From: Bacteroidota bacterium
Lineage (GTDB): Bacteria; Bacteroidota; JABWAT01
DNA length: 64,000 nt
NCBI GenBank assembly: GCA_023151185.1
Contig: JAKLJL010000002.1
Coordinates: 124,001 to 188,000 of the forward strand
Reading direction: 5' to 3'
The stretch's first letter is position 1; each line of letters opens with the position of its first letter. The position numbers and the translations under genes were made by a program. Positions 8,209-17,168 of this stretch are shown here, piece by piece. The notes beneath the pieces were generated by a model that ran no database searches, was not told the origin of the DNA, and saw only the letters and a list, made by a program, of their open reading frames with translations.

Positions 8209-8742
8209 TCAGATCATGATAAAAGAAGAAATCCAGTTCCCTGACCAAACAGAAATAAGACCCAGAACAAAACCAAAAAGGACATCGGTCGGGTAATGGA
8301 CGCCAAGATAAACCCGGCTTAATCCAACAAGGGCTGCAAAAATGGCCAAAAAAGGAAACATCAAGGGTAATTGAACAGAAAAAACGAAAATTGAGACAGT
8401 TGCTGCTGCAGTATGCCCGGATGGAAAAGAATATAAATCTGGGGGGACAACCAGGTTTTTGATTCCGGGATACCGGTGAAACGGTCTCCGGCGCCGGCTC
8501 AGCGGTTTAATCAGTTTATATAATCCAAGCTGAATCCCGAACGACAAACTTCCCCGGATGACCCAGTTTAATTCGAAAGGTAAACTTAGCAGGTAAACTG
8601 CTGCGCCCAGGTAATAAGCCCATCCATCACCCAGCCGGGTTATAAAAAGAAAGAACCGGGTTAGGCCGGTTCTTCTTTTTGAAATAACAAGGTGGATCAG
8701 TTTCCGGTCAAAAACCCGGATTTTCCTGACAAGGATGTTCAC
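8209..8742 (-). CDS. PAP2 superfamily phosphatase, paralog 2
   Basis: A 177-residue membrane protein closely related to its neighbour, sharing FPSGHTAAATVS, SRVYLGVHYPTDV and the GIxNLVxPPD block. The first signature is KPLSRRRRPFHR. Several hydrophobic segments predict a polytopic inner-membrane enzyme with the active site on the outer side. It starts with GTG 3 bases after the stop codon of the Prc gene, so translation is likely coupled. The pair looks like a tandem duplication. A role in recycling the undecaprenyl carrier would fit the polysaccharide genes elsewhere in the window, but this is only inference. Confidence 0.87.
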   Translation of the reverse strand: MNILVRKIRVFDRKLIHLVISKRRTGLTRFFLFITRLGDGWAYYLGAAVYLLSLPFELNWVIRGSLSFGIQLGLYKLIKPLSRRRRPFHRYPGIKNLVVPPDLYSFPSGHTAAATVSIFVFSVQLPLMFPFLAIFAALVGLSRVYLGVHYPTDVLFGFVLGLISVWSGNWISSFIMI

Positions 8743-8745
8743 CGG

Positions 8746-10854
8746 TTACATCCGGGGCTTAAGGGCTGCAAGTTGTGCCGTGATTCTTCCGGATTCAATC
8801 AGTACCGCATCGGGGACTTTTACCTGTTGGGTGCTGTCAGGCTCAGAGGGCTGAACCTCGGGTGAACTTTCTTCAAATAGAATTGTACTGGCTTTTCTTG
8901 AAGCTTCCCGGGCCTTTTTCTTGGATTCCCGTCCATCCCGTTCGGCTTTCAGCTTTGATTTATTCAGGGTAACTTCAGTCTTTTTGTTTTCTGAAAGTAA
9001 TTCCTTTTTATCGTCGAGCAGAAAAATAAACTCCTGATCGGCAGCTACCCGTTTCTCTGAATCTGCTTTCAGAACTGAAATTACTTTGGAAAGATCGGCA
9101 ACCGGTTTGTACTCTGCCGGGGCAATTTTATCCCACCTGAGTGCAGTTGGTTCTGCTGCTTCACCGGCTTTATCCTTATCGATCAGGGACGGAAGTTCAA
9201 TATCCGGGCTGACTCCATGCAATTGGGTTGATCCGCCGTTGATCCGGTAAAATTTGGCAATCGTCAATTTTAACTGCCCGGCTTTTGTTTCTCTGGGACC
9301 CTGGAAATATCTGTCAAGATCAACCAGATTTTGAACGGTTCCCTTGCCGAAGGTCTGGTCGCCAATAATTACTCCTCTGCCGTAATCCTGAATTGCAGCA
9401 GCAAAAATTTCTGAGGCTGAGGCACTGTACCGGTTAATCATGACCGAAAGCGGTCCATCCCAGGCGACACCTTCTGTCTCGTCTTCCTCAACTTCAACCG
9501 ATCCGTTTGTCTGGCGGACCTGAACGACAGGTCCCTGGTTAATAAAAAGCCCGGTCAGGTCAATGGCCTCCTGAAGAGAACCGCCGCCATCTGAACGGAT
9601 GTCAATCATTAATGCTTCAATGCCCTGTTTTTTAAGTTCGTCAATCAACCTTCTGACGTCACGGGTCGTGCTTTTATAATCGGCCTCGCCCCGGTTTCTG
9701 GCATCAAAGTCTGTATAAAATGTGGGGACTTTAATAACCCCGATTTTGGTCTTTTTACCCTTGTAATCAGATTCGATGACCTGACTTTTCGCAGCCTGCT
9801 CTTCTAACTTAATCTTGTCTCTAACCAGTTTGACAATTTTTCCCTGTGAAGCTAGATCCTCATGCTCAGGAATGACCAGAAGCCGGACGGTGGTTCCCTT
9901 TTTACCTCTGATCAATGAGACAACATCATCCAGGCGCCAGCCGACCACATCGACTATTTCACCCGATTCACCCTGACCAACCCCCACAATCCGGTCATTT
10001 GGTGCCAATTCTTTGCTTCGGAAAGCCGGGCCGCCGGCGATGAGTTCTCTGATTTTAACATAATCATTTTCCTGGGTAAGCTGAGCCCCGATTCCTTCAA
10101 GGGAAAGGCTCATATTGATTTTAAAATCTTCGGATGTTTTAGGCGAAAAATAGGAGGAATGCGGGTCGATCTGCTCGGTGTAAGCATTCATGAATATCTG
10201 GAAGACGTCTTCACTGTTATTTTTTGCAATCTGACTTCTGAGGTTTTCGTATCGTTTCCTGATGGTTTTAGCCGCAGTTGAATCCCTTCCTGTAACCACA
10301 ATATTCAGGACTTCATATTTGACCCGTTTTCGCCAGTATGCATTCATTTCTTTTTCATTGGTAAACCATTCCGCATTTTCCCGGTCATATTGAAAGGATT
10401 CCTCAGCATCAAAATTAAAAGTACTGTCAACCATGCTCAGGGCATAATCAATCCGTTCATTCAGACGTTTTGAAAACCGGTTGAAAAGAAGGTAAGCACC
10501 CGAGAGGTCCCCGGTCTGAATCATGTCATCAACCTGATTCCGCAACCCATCAAATTCGGCAACGTCTGATTTATACAGGTAGATTTTGTAAAAATCGAGA
10601 GATTTCAGATACTGATCCCAGATTTCAGCAGAGAGTGAGTCATTCAACGGTTTGGGCGTGTAGTGATTTTTATTGATAAACAGCGAAACAATTTTAGAAA
10701 CCATGGCATGTTTGGGCTCAGGTGCCAGGTCTTTTGGGCCGGTTGAGGCGGTTTGAGGGACGGTTAAGGCAAATACGGTTCCGGAAATAATCAGGATAAA
10801 CAGCATAAAGCCAAGGGGCAGAGTTTTTTTCATATCGTTTTCCGTTTTCATCAT
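8746..10854 (-). CDS. Carboxy-terminal processing protease, Prc/Tsp type (S41A)
   Basis: A 702-residue periplasmic tail-specific protease. The order is a signal peptide (hydrophobic 11-30), a TSP N-terminal helical region (about 50-230), a PDZ domain (about 250-340), the S41 core, and a basic C-terminal extension like DUF3340. The catalytic dyad is Ser479 in YSASASEIFA and Lys504 in TFGKGTVQ, the same 25-residue spacing as Ser452/Lys477 of E. coli Prc. Prc enzymes degrade or trim envelope proteins with exposed non-polar C termini and modulate cell-wall hydrolases. The ATG at 10833 gives the cleaner signal peptide and may be the true start. The gene is divergent from the alpha-2-macroglobulin gene, and two PAP2 genes follow it. 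Confidence 0.93.
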   Translation of the reverse strand: MMKTENDMKKTLPLGFMLFILIISGTVFALTVPQTASTGPKDLAPEPKHAMVSKIVSLFINKNHYTPKPLNDSLSAEIWDQYLKSLDFYKIYLYKSDVAEFDGLRNQVDDMIQTGDLSGAYLLFNRFSKRLNERIDYALSMVDSTFNFDAEESFQYDRENAEWFTNEKEMNAYWRKRVKYEVLNIVVTGRDSTAAKTIRKRYENLRSQIAKNNSEDVFQIFMNAYTEQIDPHSSYFSPKTSEDFKINMSLSLEGIGAQLTQENDYVKIRELIAGGPAFRSKELAPNDRIVGVGQGESGEIVDVVGWRLDDVVSLIRGKKGTTVRLLVIPEHEDLASQGKIVKLVRDKIKLEEQAAKSQVIESDYKGKKTKIGVIKVPTFYTDFDARNRGEADYKSTTRDVRRLIDELKKQGIEALMIDIRSDGGGSLQEAIDLTGLFINQGPVVQVRQTNGSVEVEEDETEGVAWDGPLSVMINRYSASASEIFAAAIQDYGRGVIIGDQTFGKGTVQNLVDLDRYFQGPRETKAGQLKLTIAKFYRINGGSTQLHGVSPDIELPSLIDKDKAGEAAEPTALRWDKIAPAEYKPVADLSKVISVLKADSEKRVAADQEFIFLLDDKKELLSENKKTEVTLNKSKLKAERDGRESKKKAREASRKASTILFEESSPEVQPSEPDSTQQVKVPDAVLIESGRITAQLAALKPRM

Positions 10855-10990
10855 TCAGAAAAATAAGCATTTTTTTTTCAAGACAGAAACTACTGAGGTT
10901 TTTAACGCAGATTCCGGCGTTTAGATGCAGTTCCGGCCAATTGTTCCTTTTCCTTTGAACAGATTTGTAACCAGAAACTCATTAATCCTT

Positions 10991-11018
10991 TTGAACCTTT
11001 CCCGGTTTTATGTTAAAT
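10991..11018 (+). promoter_or_regulatory. Possible promoter of the alpha-2-macroglobulin gene
   Basis: The 192-base divergent region between the Prc and alpha-2-macroglobulin genes contains TTGAAC (10991-10996) and TTAAAT (11013-11018) separated by 16 bases, followed by AAGGA at 11036-11040 and the ATG. It is a weak sigma-70-like match, and no good Bacteroidota-type element was found in this gap. Confidence 0.22.
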
Positions 11019-11046
11019 TCATTCACCCGAAACACAAGGAACTGAT

Positions 11047-14000
11047 ATGAAAAGACACTTTCACCGGTTACTGACCGCAGGTTTGCTATCCCTGATCATT
11101 ACAACCTCCTTCATTCTGTCCTGTTCCTCCGGGAATGAAGTCCAGGTCGAAAATTCAAATTTTACAGACGAAATCGAACCGGCTCAGTCTCTTGTACTGA
11201 CTTTCAGTCAGGATCTTGTTCCTGACTCATTGGTAAATATCTGGCTCAGAAAGGCTTACCTGACCTTTAATCCGGGAATTCAGGGCCGTTTCAGGTGGAC
11301 TGAGAAAAATGTTTTGGAGTTTGCTCCTGATTCTCCGTTTGCCCCGGCAACTGATTTTACCGCTGAGCTTACCGACTCGATTCTTTCTGATGCCCCCTTC
11401 GAATTTTCCATTTCGGGTGACAGGGAATTTTCTTTCCATACTCCCAGACTCCGGGTAGAACCATCTGCACCGGTCTGGATTAAAAATGAAGCAACAGCAG
11501 GTAAAATCGCGGTCAGAATCTCACTGGACTTCAACTATCCGGTTAACCCGGCCGATATCAGTTCATCACTCCGTCTTACGGCAGATGGAAAATCAGTGAA
11601 TTCTACAACAGCAACTGCTTCAACAGACAAAACCATTTCTCTTCATGTACCTGAAAGTGAACTTTCTGGTCTTGAAGGAAAGGAAATTCTGGTAAGTCTG
11701 AAACCGGGGTTAATTCCGGCCGGTGGTCAAACTGCAACTTCAGAAGAGTTGACGGCTACAGTCATCTGTCCTAAAAAAGAAGCCTTGGCGATCCTTTCTG
11801 CTGTACCCGATTTTGAAAATGAGGAGACTGTTATACGGGTATCAACCAATCAGACTGTCGAGGAAAACTCCTTATCTCCATTTATTACAATCACACCTTC
11901 GGTCAAATTTAAAGTCGAAAAACAGGAAGATGGGTTTCTGATTCAGGGGGATTTTACCCCTGGCTCAAATTACACCGTTAAGTTTTCTGGCAAAATGACC
12001 GGGCTATTCGGGAAAATAGGTCAGGATACTGAACTCTCGGTTTCATTTGCAGAGCCTAAACCGGGAATTAAGGTTCTGAATGATAATAATCTGTATATGT
12101 CCAGCCAATCGGCAAGAACCATTGCGGTTAAAATTACGGCGATTCCCAGAATCCGGGTCAGGATCATGAAGATTTTCGAAAATAACCTGACGTTCTTTTT
12201 TGACAACATCCGGTACAATGATTACTCCTACGACGAGGAGGAAGGAACAGAGACCTACACGACCCGCCTGTCGACCGATTACATAATCAACTCAGACCGG
12301 TATGGGATTATTATTTCAGACCAGACAATCGATGTTTCTAGCCTTCCGAAAACAAAAGGTGTCTCACTTTTTCAGTTTCCTGTACCGGTAGCTGCTGATG
12401 TTAATGGCATCTACCTTTACCACATCAATGATATCAACGATACTTATACCAGAAAATCCGGCATCATTGCCTATTCAGATATTGCGCTGATTGCAAAAAA
12501 ATCACCAAAAGGGCTAACGGTATTTGCAACCTCAATTAAAACAGCAGAACCGGTTTCTGATGTCCAAATCTCTCTGATCAGCCAGAACAACCAGGTTATT
12601 GAAAAAGGTAAAACGGATAAAAACGGTGCTGTGGAATTAAAAAGTTACCTCGGAAAAACAACTGACTATACCCCCATTCTGCTGACTGCCCTGAAGGGAA
12701 ATGATTTCAATTTTATGACATTTGATGAAAGCCGGATTGATCTGAGCCGTTTTGAGACAGGTGGGTTCAGGGAAAATGAAGCAGGCTGGATGGCTTTTTT
12801 GTACCCTGAGAGAAATATCTACCGGCCTGGTGAAACCATTCATTTCAATGCTGTGATCCGTGACGAGAAGTGGAAACCGGTTTCTGAGGTTCCTTTCAGC
12901 ATCCGGATTGTGCTTCCGAACGGACAGGTTTTAACCAATTCCCGTTTTAAAACAGATTCACAGGGTTCATTCGAAGTCAGGCAATTTATCAGTTCGGCCT
13001 CTATGACGGGTAAGTACACCATCGAAATTTATGGCGGGAAGGATATTTTGCTAAATTCAATCCCGGTAAGTATTGAAGAATTTGTACCTGACCGGATCAG
13101 TGTCAAAACAACCCTATCACATACCTTACTAAAACCGGGCGATGCCCCAACGCTTTCCGGACTGGCCCTGAATCTGTTCGGTCCGCCTGCAGCAAACAGA
13201 AATTATGAATCTGAACTGACAATTCTAAAAGAAGAGATTTCCCCAAAGGAATTTAAGGACTATACGTTTTCAATGAACCGGAAAAAGGACCTGGTTTACG
13301 CACCTGAAATCAGGCAGGGAAAAACCGGTGATGACGGCGCTTTTTCAGAAGAATTTTTAATAGATGAATCCATTAAAAACTCTGGTTTGTATAAAGCACG
13401 GTTTTTCACAACTGTCTTTGATGAAAACGGCAGGCCTGTTAACCGGATGGTGTCTGTTCCTGTTTCAACCCAGCCGGTTTATTTCGGAATCAAGAAATTT
13501 GACGACTTTGTCGGGAGCCGTGAACCCCTGACCATCCCGCTGATAGCAGTTGATCTGAACGGAAAAGTGCAATCGGGGGTAAAAGCAAAGGTTCAGGCAG
13601 TCAGATCAATCTGGGAAACAGTTCTGATCCGGAATGACTGGGGCGGATACCGGTATGATTCCCGGCGGAGTACCCGGGTTCTGGTGGAAAATCAGGTTAT
13701 TTTAAACGGAACTGGAACAAGGTTCACCTTTACTCCGATTGAATCCGGAGAGTATGAAATCCGGGTCAGTCTGCCGGGTGCCGAAAACTATGTGGCCAAA
13801 AGCTTTTATGCATACCGGTACGGTGATACTCAGATGTCTTCGTTTTCTGTTAATCCGGAAGGAACGGTTGACATCATTGCCGATAAACCGGCCTACGAAT
13901 CAGGCGAAAAGGCTGAGCTGCTTTTTAAAACTCCCTTTGCCGGAAAACTGCTGGTTACCGTCGAACGGAATAAACTTATTGATTATTTTTGGTTGGATAC

Positions 14001-16485
14001 CGATCAGAAATCTGCAACTCTTTCCCTGCCGTTGAAAGATGACTATCTGCCAAACGTTTTTGTTTCTGCCACCTTATTCAGGCCGCTCGACGATGGAAGC
14101 TTGCCGGTAAAAGCAGCACATGGTATTTCGTGCATACTGGTTGGTAAGAAAGCCACTAAAATGCAGGTTTCAATTGAAGCACCCGAATCCAGCAGAAGCA
14201 ATAAAAAGCAAACCATTCTGGTCAAAGCCGATCCCGAAAAAAATATTCAGGTTACCCTTGCCGTCGTGGATGAAGGGATTTTGCAGGTTAAAGATTTTGA
14301 AACCCCTGATCCCTATGCCTTCTTTTTCCAGAAACGGGCGCTTTCAGTAGAAGCCTATGATTTTTTTGCACTTATATACCCGGATATTCAATTAAAGTCA
14401 TCAACAGGTGGCGACAAGTATGGCCTTACAAAACGGATCAATCCGTTAACAGCCCGAAGAACACAGCTTGTTTCTTACTGGAGCGGAATTTTAAAAACGA
14501 ACAGCGATGGTGAAGCCTCTTATACGATCGACATCCCGCAGTTTTCGGGGGAACTCAGAATAATGGCCCTGGCCTATAAGGATTCAAAAACAGGGTTTGC
14601 AGAGAAAAGGATGAAAGTGGCTGACCCGGTTGTAATCAGTTCATCGCTGCCCAGATTTATGAGTCCGGGAGATTCGGTTATTATGCCGGTTATTTTAACC
14701 AACACGACCGCCTCTGCATTAAATGCCTCGGTTTCAGTCTCTGTATCCGGGCCGGTAAATTTGAAAAACACAGCCAAACAAAACCTGACGATCCCTGCCG
14801 GAAGTGAACTGCAGCCCGGGTTTGTTCTCACGTCAAAAAACGAAACCGGCCTGGCAAAGGTTGTGGTTTCTGTAAAAGCGGGAAATGAAACTTTTACCGA
14901 GACAACTGAACTTTCGGTCAGGCCTCTTTCCGGGCTCAGGAAGTATTCGGGCGCCGGCACGGTTTCAGGATCTGCCCAGGTAACCGTCAACTTTCCAACC
15001 GGATTGCTGCCGGGTACTGAATCCAGAAATCTGGTTCTCAGCCAGACTCCTGCAATCCAATACGGGAAAAATCTGATTGACCTGGTTACCTACCCTCATG
15101 GCTGTACCGAACAAACAGTTTCTTCGGCATTTCCGCTTCTCTACCTCGAGGAGATGGCCAATTCTCTTAAAAAGGGCGCCCTTTCCGGTACCAGAATCAA
15201 TGAGTACGTTCAGGTTGCAATCAGTACTGTTTTTTCACGCCAGTTGTATAACGGCGGAATTTCCCTTTGGCCGGGCTACACTGAAGCCGACCCCTGGGCC
15301 TCGGTCTATGCAGCTCACTTCCTTGCCGAAGCCAGAAAAGCCGGGTATGAAGTTCCTGAAAGCGGATTTAAAAACCTCATGAGCTTCTTGTCTGAAACAG
15401 GTAAATCTGAGAAAAAAAGAGATTATTTCTACTATTCTGCAACCTCCGGAAAGGTTCAGTCGAAATATCAGGCAGCGCGGGAAGTGATTTATTCCCTTTA
15501 CGTTCTGGCATTGGCCGGCAAACAGGATGTTCCTTCTATGAATTACCATAAAAACAGGACGGATCAGCTTTCTCCGGATTCCAGATATCTTTTAGCCTGC
15601 GCTTTTTTGCTTTCAGGCGACCAGATCAGTTACAGAAATCTGCTGCCAAAAGAATTTGGAGGCGATTCTTCTTCACCCGAATCCGGTGATAGTTATTCTT
15701 CACCGGTCAGGGATGTGGCACTTGTTTTAAATGCACTGATCGAATCGGATCCGTCTTCTGCCAATATTCCTGTTTTTACCAGGTTGCTGAACCAAAACCT
15801 GAAGGCTGATCACTGGCTCAGTACCCAGGAAACCGCCTTTTCCCTGCTGGCATTGGGAAAACTTGCCTCAAAACCCATTCCGGGCGGCTCTGTAACTGTA
15901 TTGTCCGGAAACAAAGAGCTTGGCAAATTCAATGGAAAGGATCTTAAAATTGAAAACCCGCAGCCTTCTTCAGTGACCCTGAAAGGAACCGGGACCGGAA
16001 ATTCCTGGTATTTTTGGGAGGCTGAAGGAGTACTGTCTGATGGGATCCCACCTGCAGAAGATCAGGTGCTTTCAGTCCGCAGATCTTTTTTAACCAGAAC
16101 CGGATCAGTTATCACATCGGGTCAGTTTGAACAAAATGATCTGATTGTAGTAAAAATCACGGTAAGAAAACCGGATGGAACCCGGATTAAAAATATTGTC
16201 ATCACGGATCTTTTACCGGCTGGCTTTGAAATTGAAAATCCCAGAATTAACCCCGAGAGAAGTATGGATTGGCTTCAGAATGCTTCAAAACCTGATTATT
16301 TTGATGTTCGGGATGACCGGATCAACTTTTTCACTGATCTGGACGGGGAAAATGAAAAGGTGTTTTACTATATGGTCAGAGCCGTTACCAAAGGATCCTT
16401 TAAACTTGGTCCGGTCTCAGCCGATGCGATGTATGTACCTGAATTCAGATCTTCAAACGGTGCGGGAGAAATATCCGTCAGATAA
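11047..16485 (+). CDS. Bacterial alpha-2-macroglobulin family lipoprotein
   Basis: An 1812-residue periplasmic lipoprotein: basic start, hydrophobic helix and an ILSC lipobox with Cys26. Bacterial alpha-2-macroglobulins are thought to trap attacking proteases through a bait region and a reactive thioester. The thioester motif CTEQ is intact at Cys1353-Gln1356 in the PHGCTEQT context. Upstream are multiple macroglobulin-like beta domains, with the MG2/bait regions in the first 900 residues. The domain around 970-1230 contains the VVDEGILQ-type alpha-2-macroglobulin family block. After the thioester comes an alpha-helical thioester-domain-like region (about 1340-1640) and a C-terminal receptor-like domain. 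Size and motif resemble E. coli YfhM. The usual partner gene pbpC (penicillin-binding protein 1C) is absent from this window; the neighbour is instead a divergent Prc protease gene. The stop codon abuts the stop of the convergent response-regulator gene. Confidence 0.93.
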   Translation: MKRHFHRLLTAGLLSLIITTSFILSCSSGNEVQVENSNFTDEIEPAQSLVLTFSQDLVPDSLVNIWLRKAYLTFNPGIQGRFRWTEKNVLEFAPDSPFAPATDFTAELTDSILSDAPFEFSISGDREFSFHTPRLRVEPSAPVWIKNEATAGKIAVRISLDFNYPVNPADISSSLRLTADGKSVNSTTATASTDKTISLHVPESELSGLEGKEILVSLKPGLIPAGGQTATSEELTATVICPKKEALAILSAVPDFENEETVIRVSTNQTVEENSLSPFITITPSVKFKVEKQEDGFLIQGDFTPGSNYTVKFSGKMTGLFGKIGQDTELSVSFAEPKPGIKVLNDNNLYMSSQSARTIAVKITAIPRIRVRIMKIFENNLTFFFDNIRYNDYSYDEEEGTETYTTRLSTDYIINSDRYGIIISDQTIDVSSLPKTKGVSLFQFPVPVAADVNGIYLYHINDINDTYTRKSGIIAYSDIALIAKKSPKGLTVFATSIKTAEPVSDVQISLISQNNQVIEKGKTDKNGAVELKSYLGKTTDYTPILLTALKGNDFNFMTFDESRIDLSRFETGGFRENEAGWMAFLYPERNIYRPGETIHFNAVIRDEKWKPVSEVPFSIRIVLPNGQVLTNSRFKTDSQGSFEVRQFISSASMTGKYTIEIYGGKDILLNSIPVSIEEFVPDRISVKTTLSHTLLKPGDAPTLSGLALNLFGPPAANRNYESELTILKEEISPKEFKDYTFSMNRKKDLVYAPEIRQGKTGDDGAFSEEFLIDESIKNSGLYKARFFTTVFDENGRPVNRMVSVPVSTQPVYFGIKKFDDFVGSREPLTIPLIAVDLNGKVQSGVKAKVQAVRSIWETVLIRNDWGGYRYDSRRSTRVLVENQVILNGTGTRFTFTPIESGEYEIRVSLPGAENYVAKSFYAYRYGDTQMSSFSVNPEGTVDIIADKPAYESGEKAELLFKTPFAGKLLVTVERNKLIDYFWLDTDQKSATLSLPLKDDYLPNVFVSATLFRPLDDGSLPVKAAHGISCILVGKKATKMQVSIEAPESSRSNKKQTILVKADPEKNIQVTLAVVDEGILQVKDFETPDPYAFFFQKRALSVEAYDFFALIYPDIQLKSSTGGDKYGLTKRINPLTARRTQLVSYWSGILKTNSDGEASYTIDIPQFSGELRIMALAYKDSKTGFAEKRMKVADPVVISSSLPRFMSPGDSVIMPVILTNTTASALNASVSVSVSGPVNLKNTAKQNLTIPAGSELQPGFVLTSKNETGLAKVVVSVKAGNETFTETTELSVRPLSGLRKYSGAGTVSGSAQVTVNFPTGLLPGTESRNLVLSQTPAIQYGKNLIDLVTYPHGCTEQTVSSAFPLLYLEEMANSLKKGALSGTRINEYVQVAISTVFSRQLYNGGISLWPGYTEADPWASVYAAHFLAEARKAGYEVPESGFKNLMSFLSETGKSEKKRDYFYYSATSGKVQSKYQAAREVIYSLYVLALAGKQDVPSMNYHKNRTDQLSPDSRYLLACAFLLSGDQISYRNLLPKEFGGDSSSPESGDSYSSPVRDVALVLNALIESDPSSANIPVFTRLLNQNLKADHWLSTQETAFSLLALGKLASKPIPGGSVTVLSGNKELGKFNGKDLKIENPQPSSVTLKGTGTGNSWYFWEAEGVLSDGIPPAEDQVLSVRRSFLTRTGSVITSGQFEQNDLIVVKITVRKPDGTRIKNIVITDLLPAGFEIENPRINPERSMDWLQNASKPDYFDVRDDRINFFTDLDGENEKVFYYMVRAVTKGSFKLGPVSADAMYVPEFRSSNGAGEISVR

Positions 16486-17097
16486 TCAGGATTTTTTAAA
16501 TTCTGACTTCAGTCTATCAGTGCATTCGGGGCAAAATCCATGAGTGAAGGAAGCCCCGGTGTGCTGGGTAATGTAGGTTTCAACCTGACTCCAATAACCG
16601 GAATCATCTCTGATTTTCTTGCATGAGGCACAGATTGGAAGCAGTCCGCTCAGGGTTTTGATACTTGAAAGCGCCTCCTGCAGTTCCAGAATCGTTTTTT
16701 TACGGTCGTCAATTTCCTTTTTCAGCCTCAGGGCAGATTTGACGCGGGCAAAGATTTCAAGTTTTTTCACCGGACGGGTCAGGTAATCATTGGCCCCGGC
16801 ATTGAAAGCCTGGGTCAGGTAGTCATCTGACCCATACCCGGTGACCATAATAACCGGGATGTCCTTAAGATCTTCATCTTCCCGGATCAACCTTGTGGTT
16901 TCGATGCCATCAATTCCCGGCATTGAAATATCCATCAGAATCAGGTCAAACTGATTGAAAGTCTTTCTTGAAACAAGCAGAGACAATGCATCTTCGCCTG
17001 ATTCGGCCATCCCGATTTCCTCGAAAGAAAAATCACCGAGCATTTTCCTGAGAATCAAGCAGTTTTCCCGGGAATCATCCACTATTAAAAGTCTCAT
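16486..17097 (-). CDS. Response regulator with receiver domain and Cys-rich C-terminal module
   Basis: A 203-residue cytoplasmic protein. Residues 1-120 form a receiver domain with the acidic pocket Asp7-Asp8, phospho-acceptor Asp56 in LILMDISMPG, a Thr in MVTGYG and the Lys in TRPVKK. A short helical or coiled-coil linker follows (about 120-148). The tail holds LPICASCKKIRDDSGYW and HGFCPEC, two CxxC pairs in a small module found at the end of many receiver, PAS and GGDEF proteins and likely to bind metal. There is no DNA-binding or enzymatic output domain and no adjacent kinase gene. It reads toward the alpha-2-macroglobulin gene and the two stop codons are directly adjacent. The target is unknown. 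Confidence 0.87.
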   Translation of the reverse strand: MRLLIVDDSRENCLILRKMLGDFSFEEIGMAESGEDALSLLVSRKTFNQFDLILMDISMPGIDGIETTRLIREDEDLKDIPVIMVTGYGSDDYLTQAFNAGANDYLTRPVKKLEIFARVKSALRLKKEIDDRKKTILELQEALSSIKTLSGLLPICASCKKIRDDSGYWSQVETYITQHTGASFTHGFCPECTDRLKSEFKKS

Positions 17098-17168
17098 TGA
17101 CGTGCCTGAATGTTGTGCGGGAAGGTACTAAAAAAGATAGTCATTTTAAACATCCCTCAGATGAAACC

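Noticed and set aside
13739-14035. Plus-strand open frame inside the alpha-2-macroglobulin gene
   Set aside because: Overlaps a conserved gene in another frame and resembles no protein; typical by-product of codon bias.
16480-16490. Terminator between the convergent A2M and response-regulator genes
   Set aside because: The stops abut with no intervening bases and no hairpin with a T tract was found at the junction.
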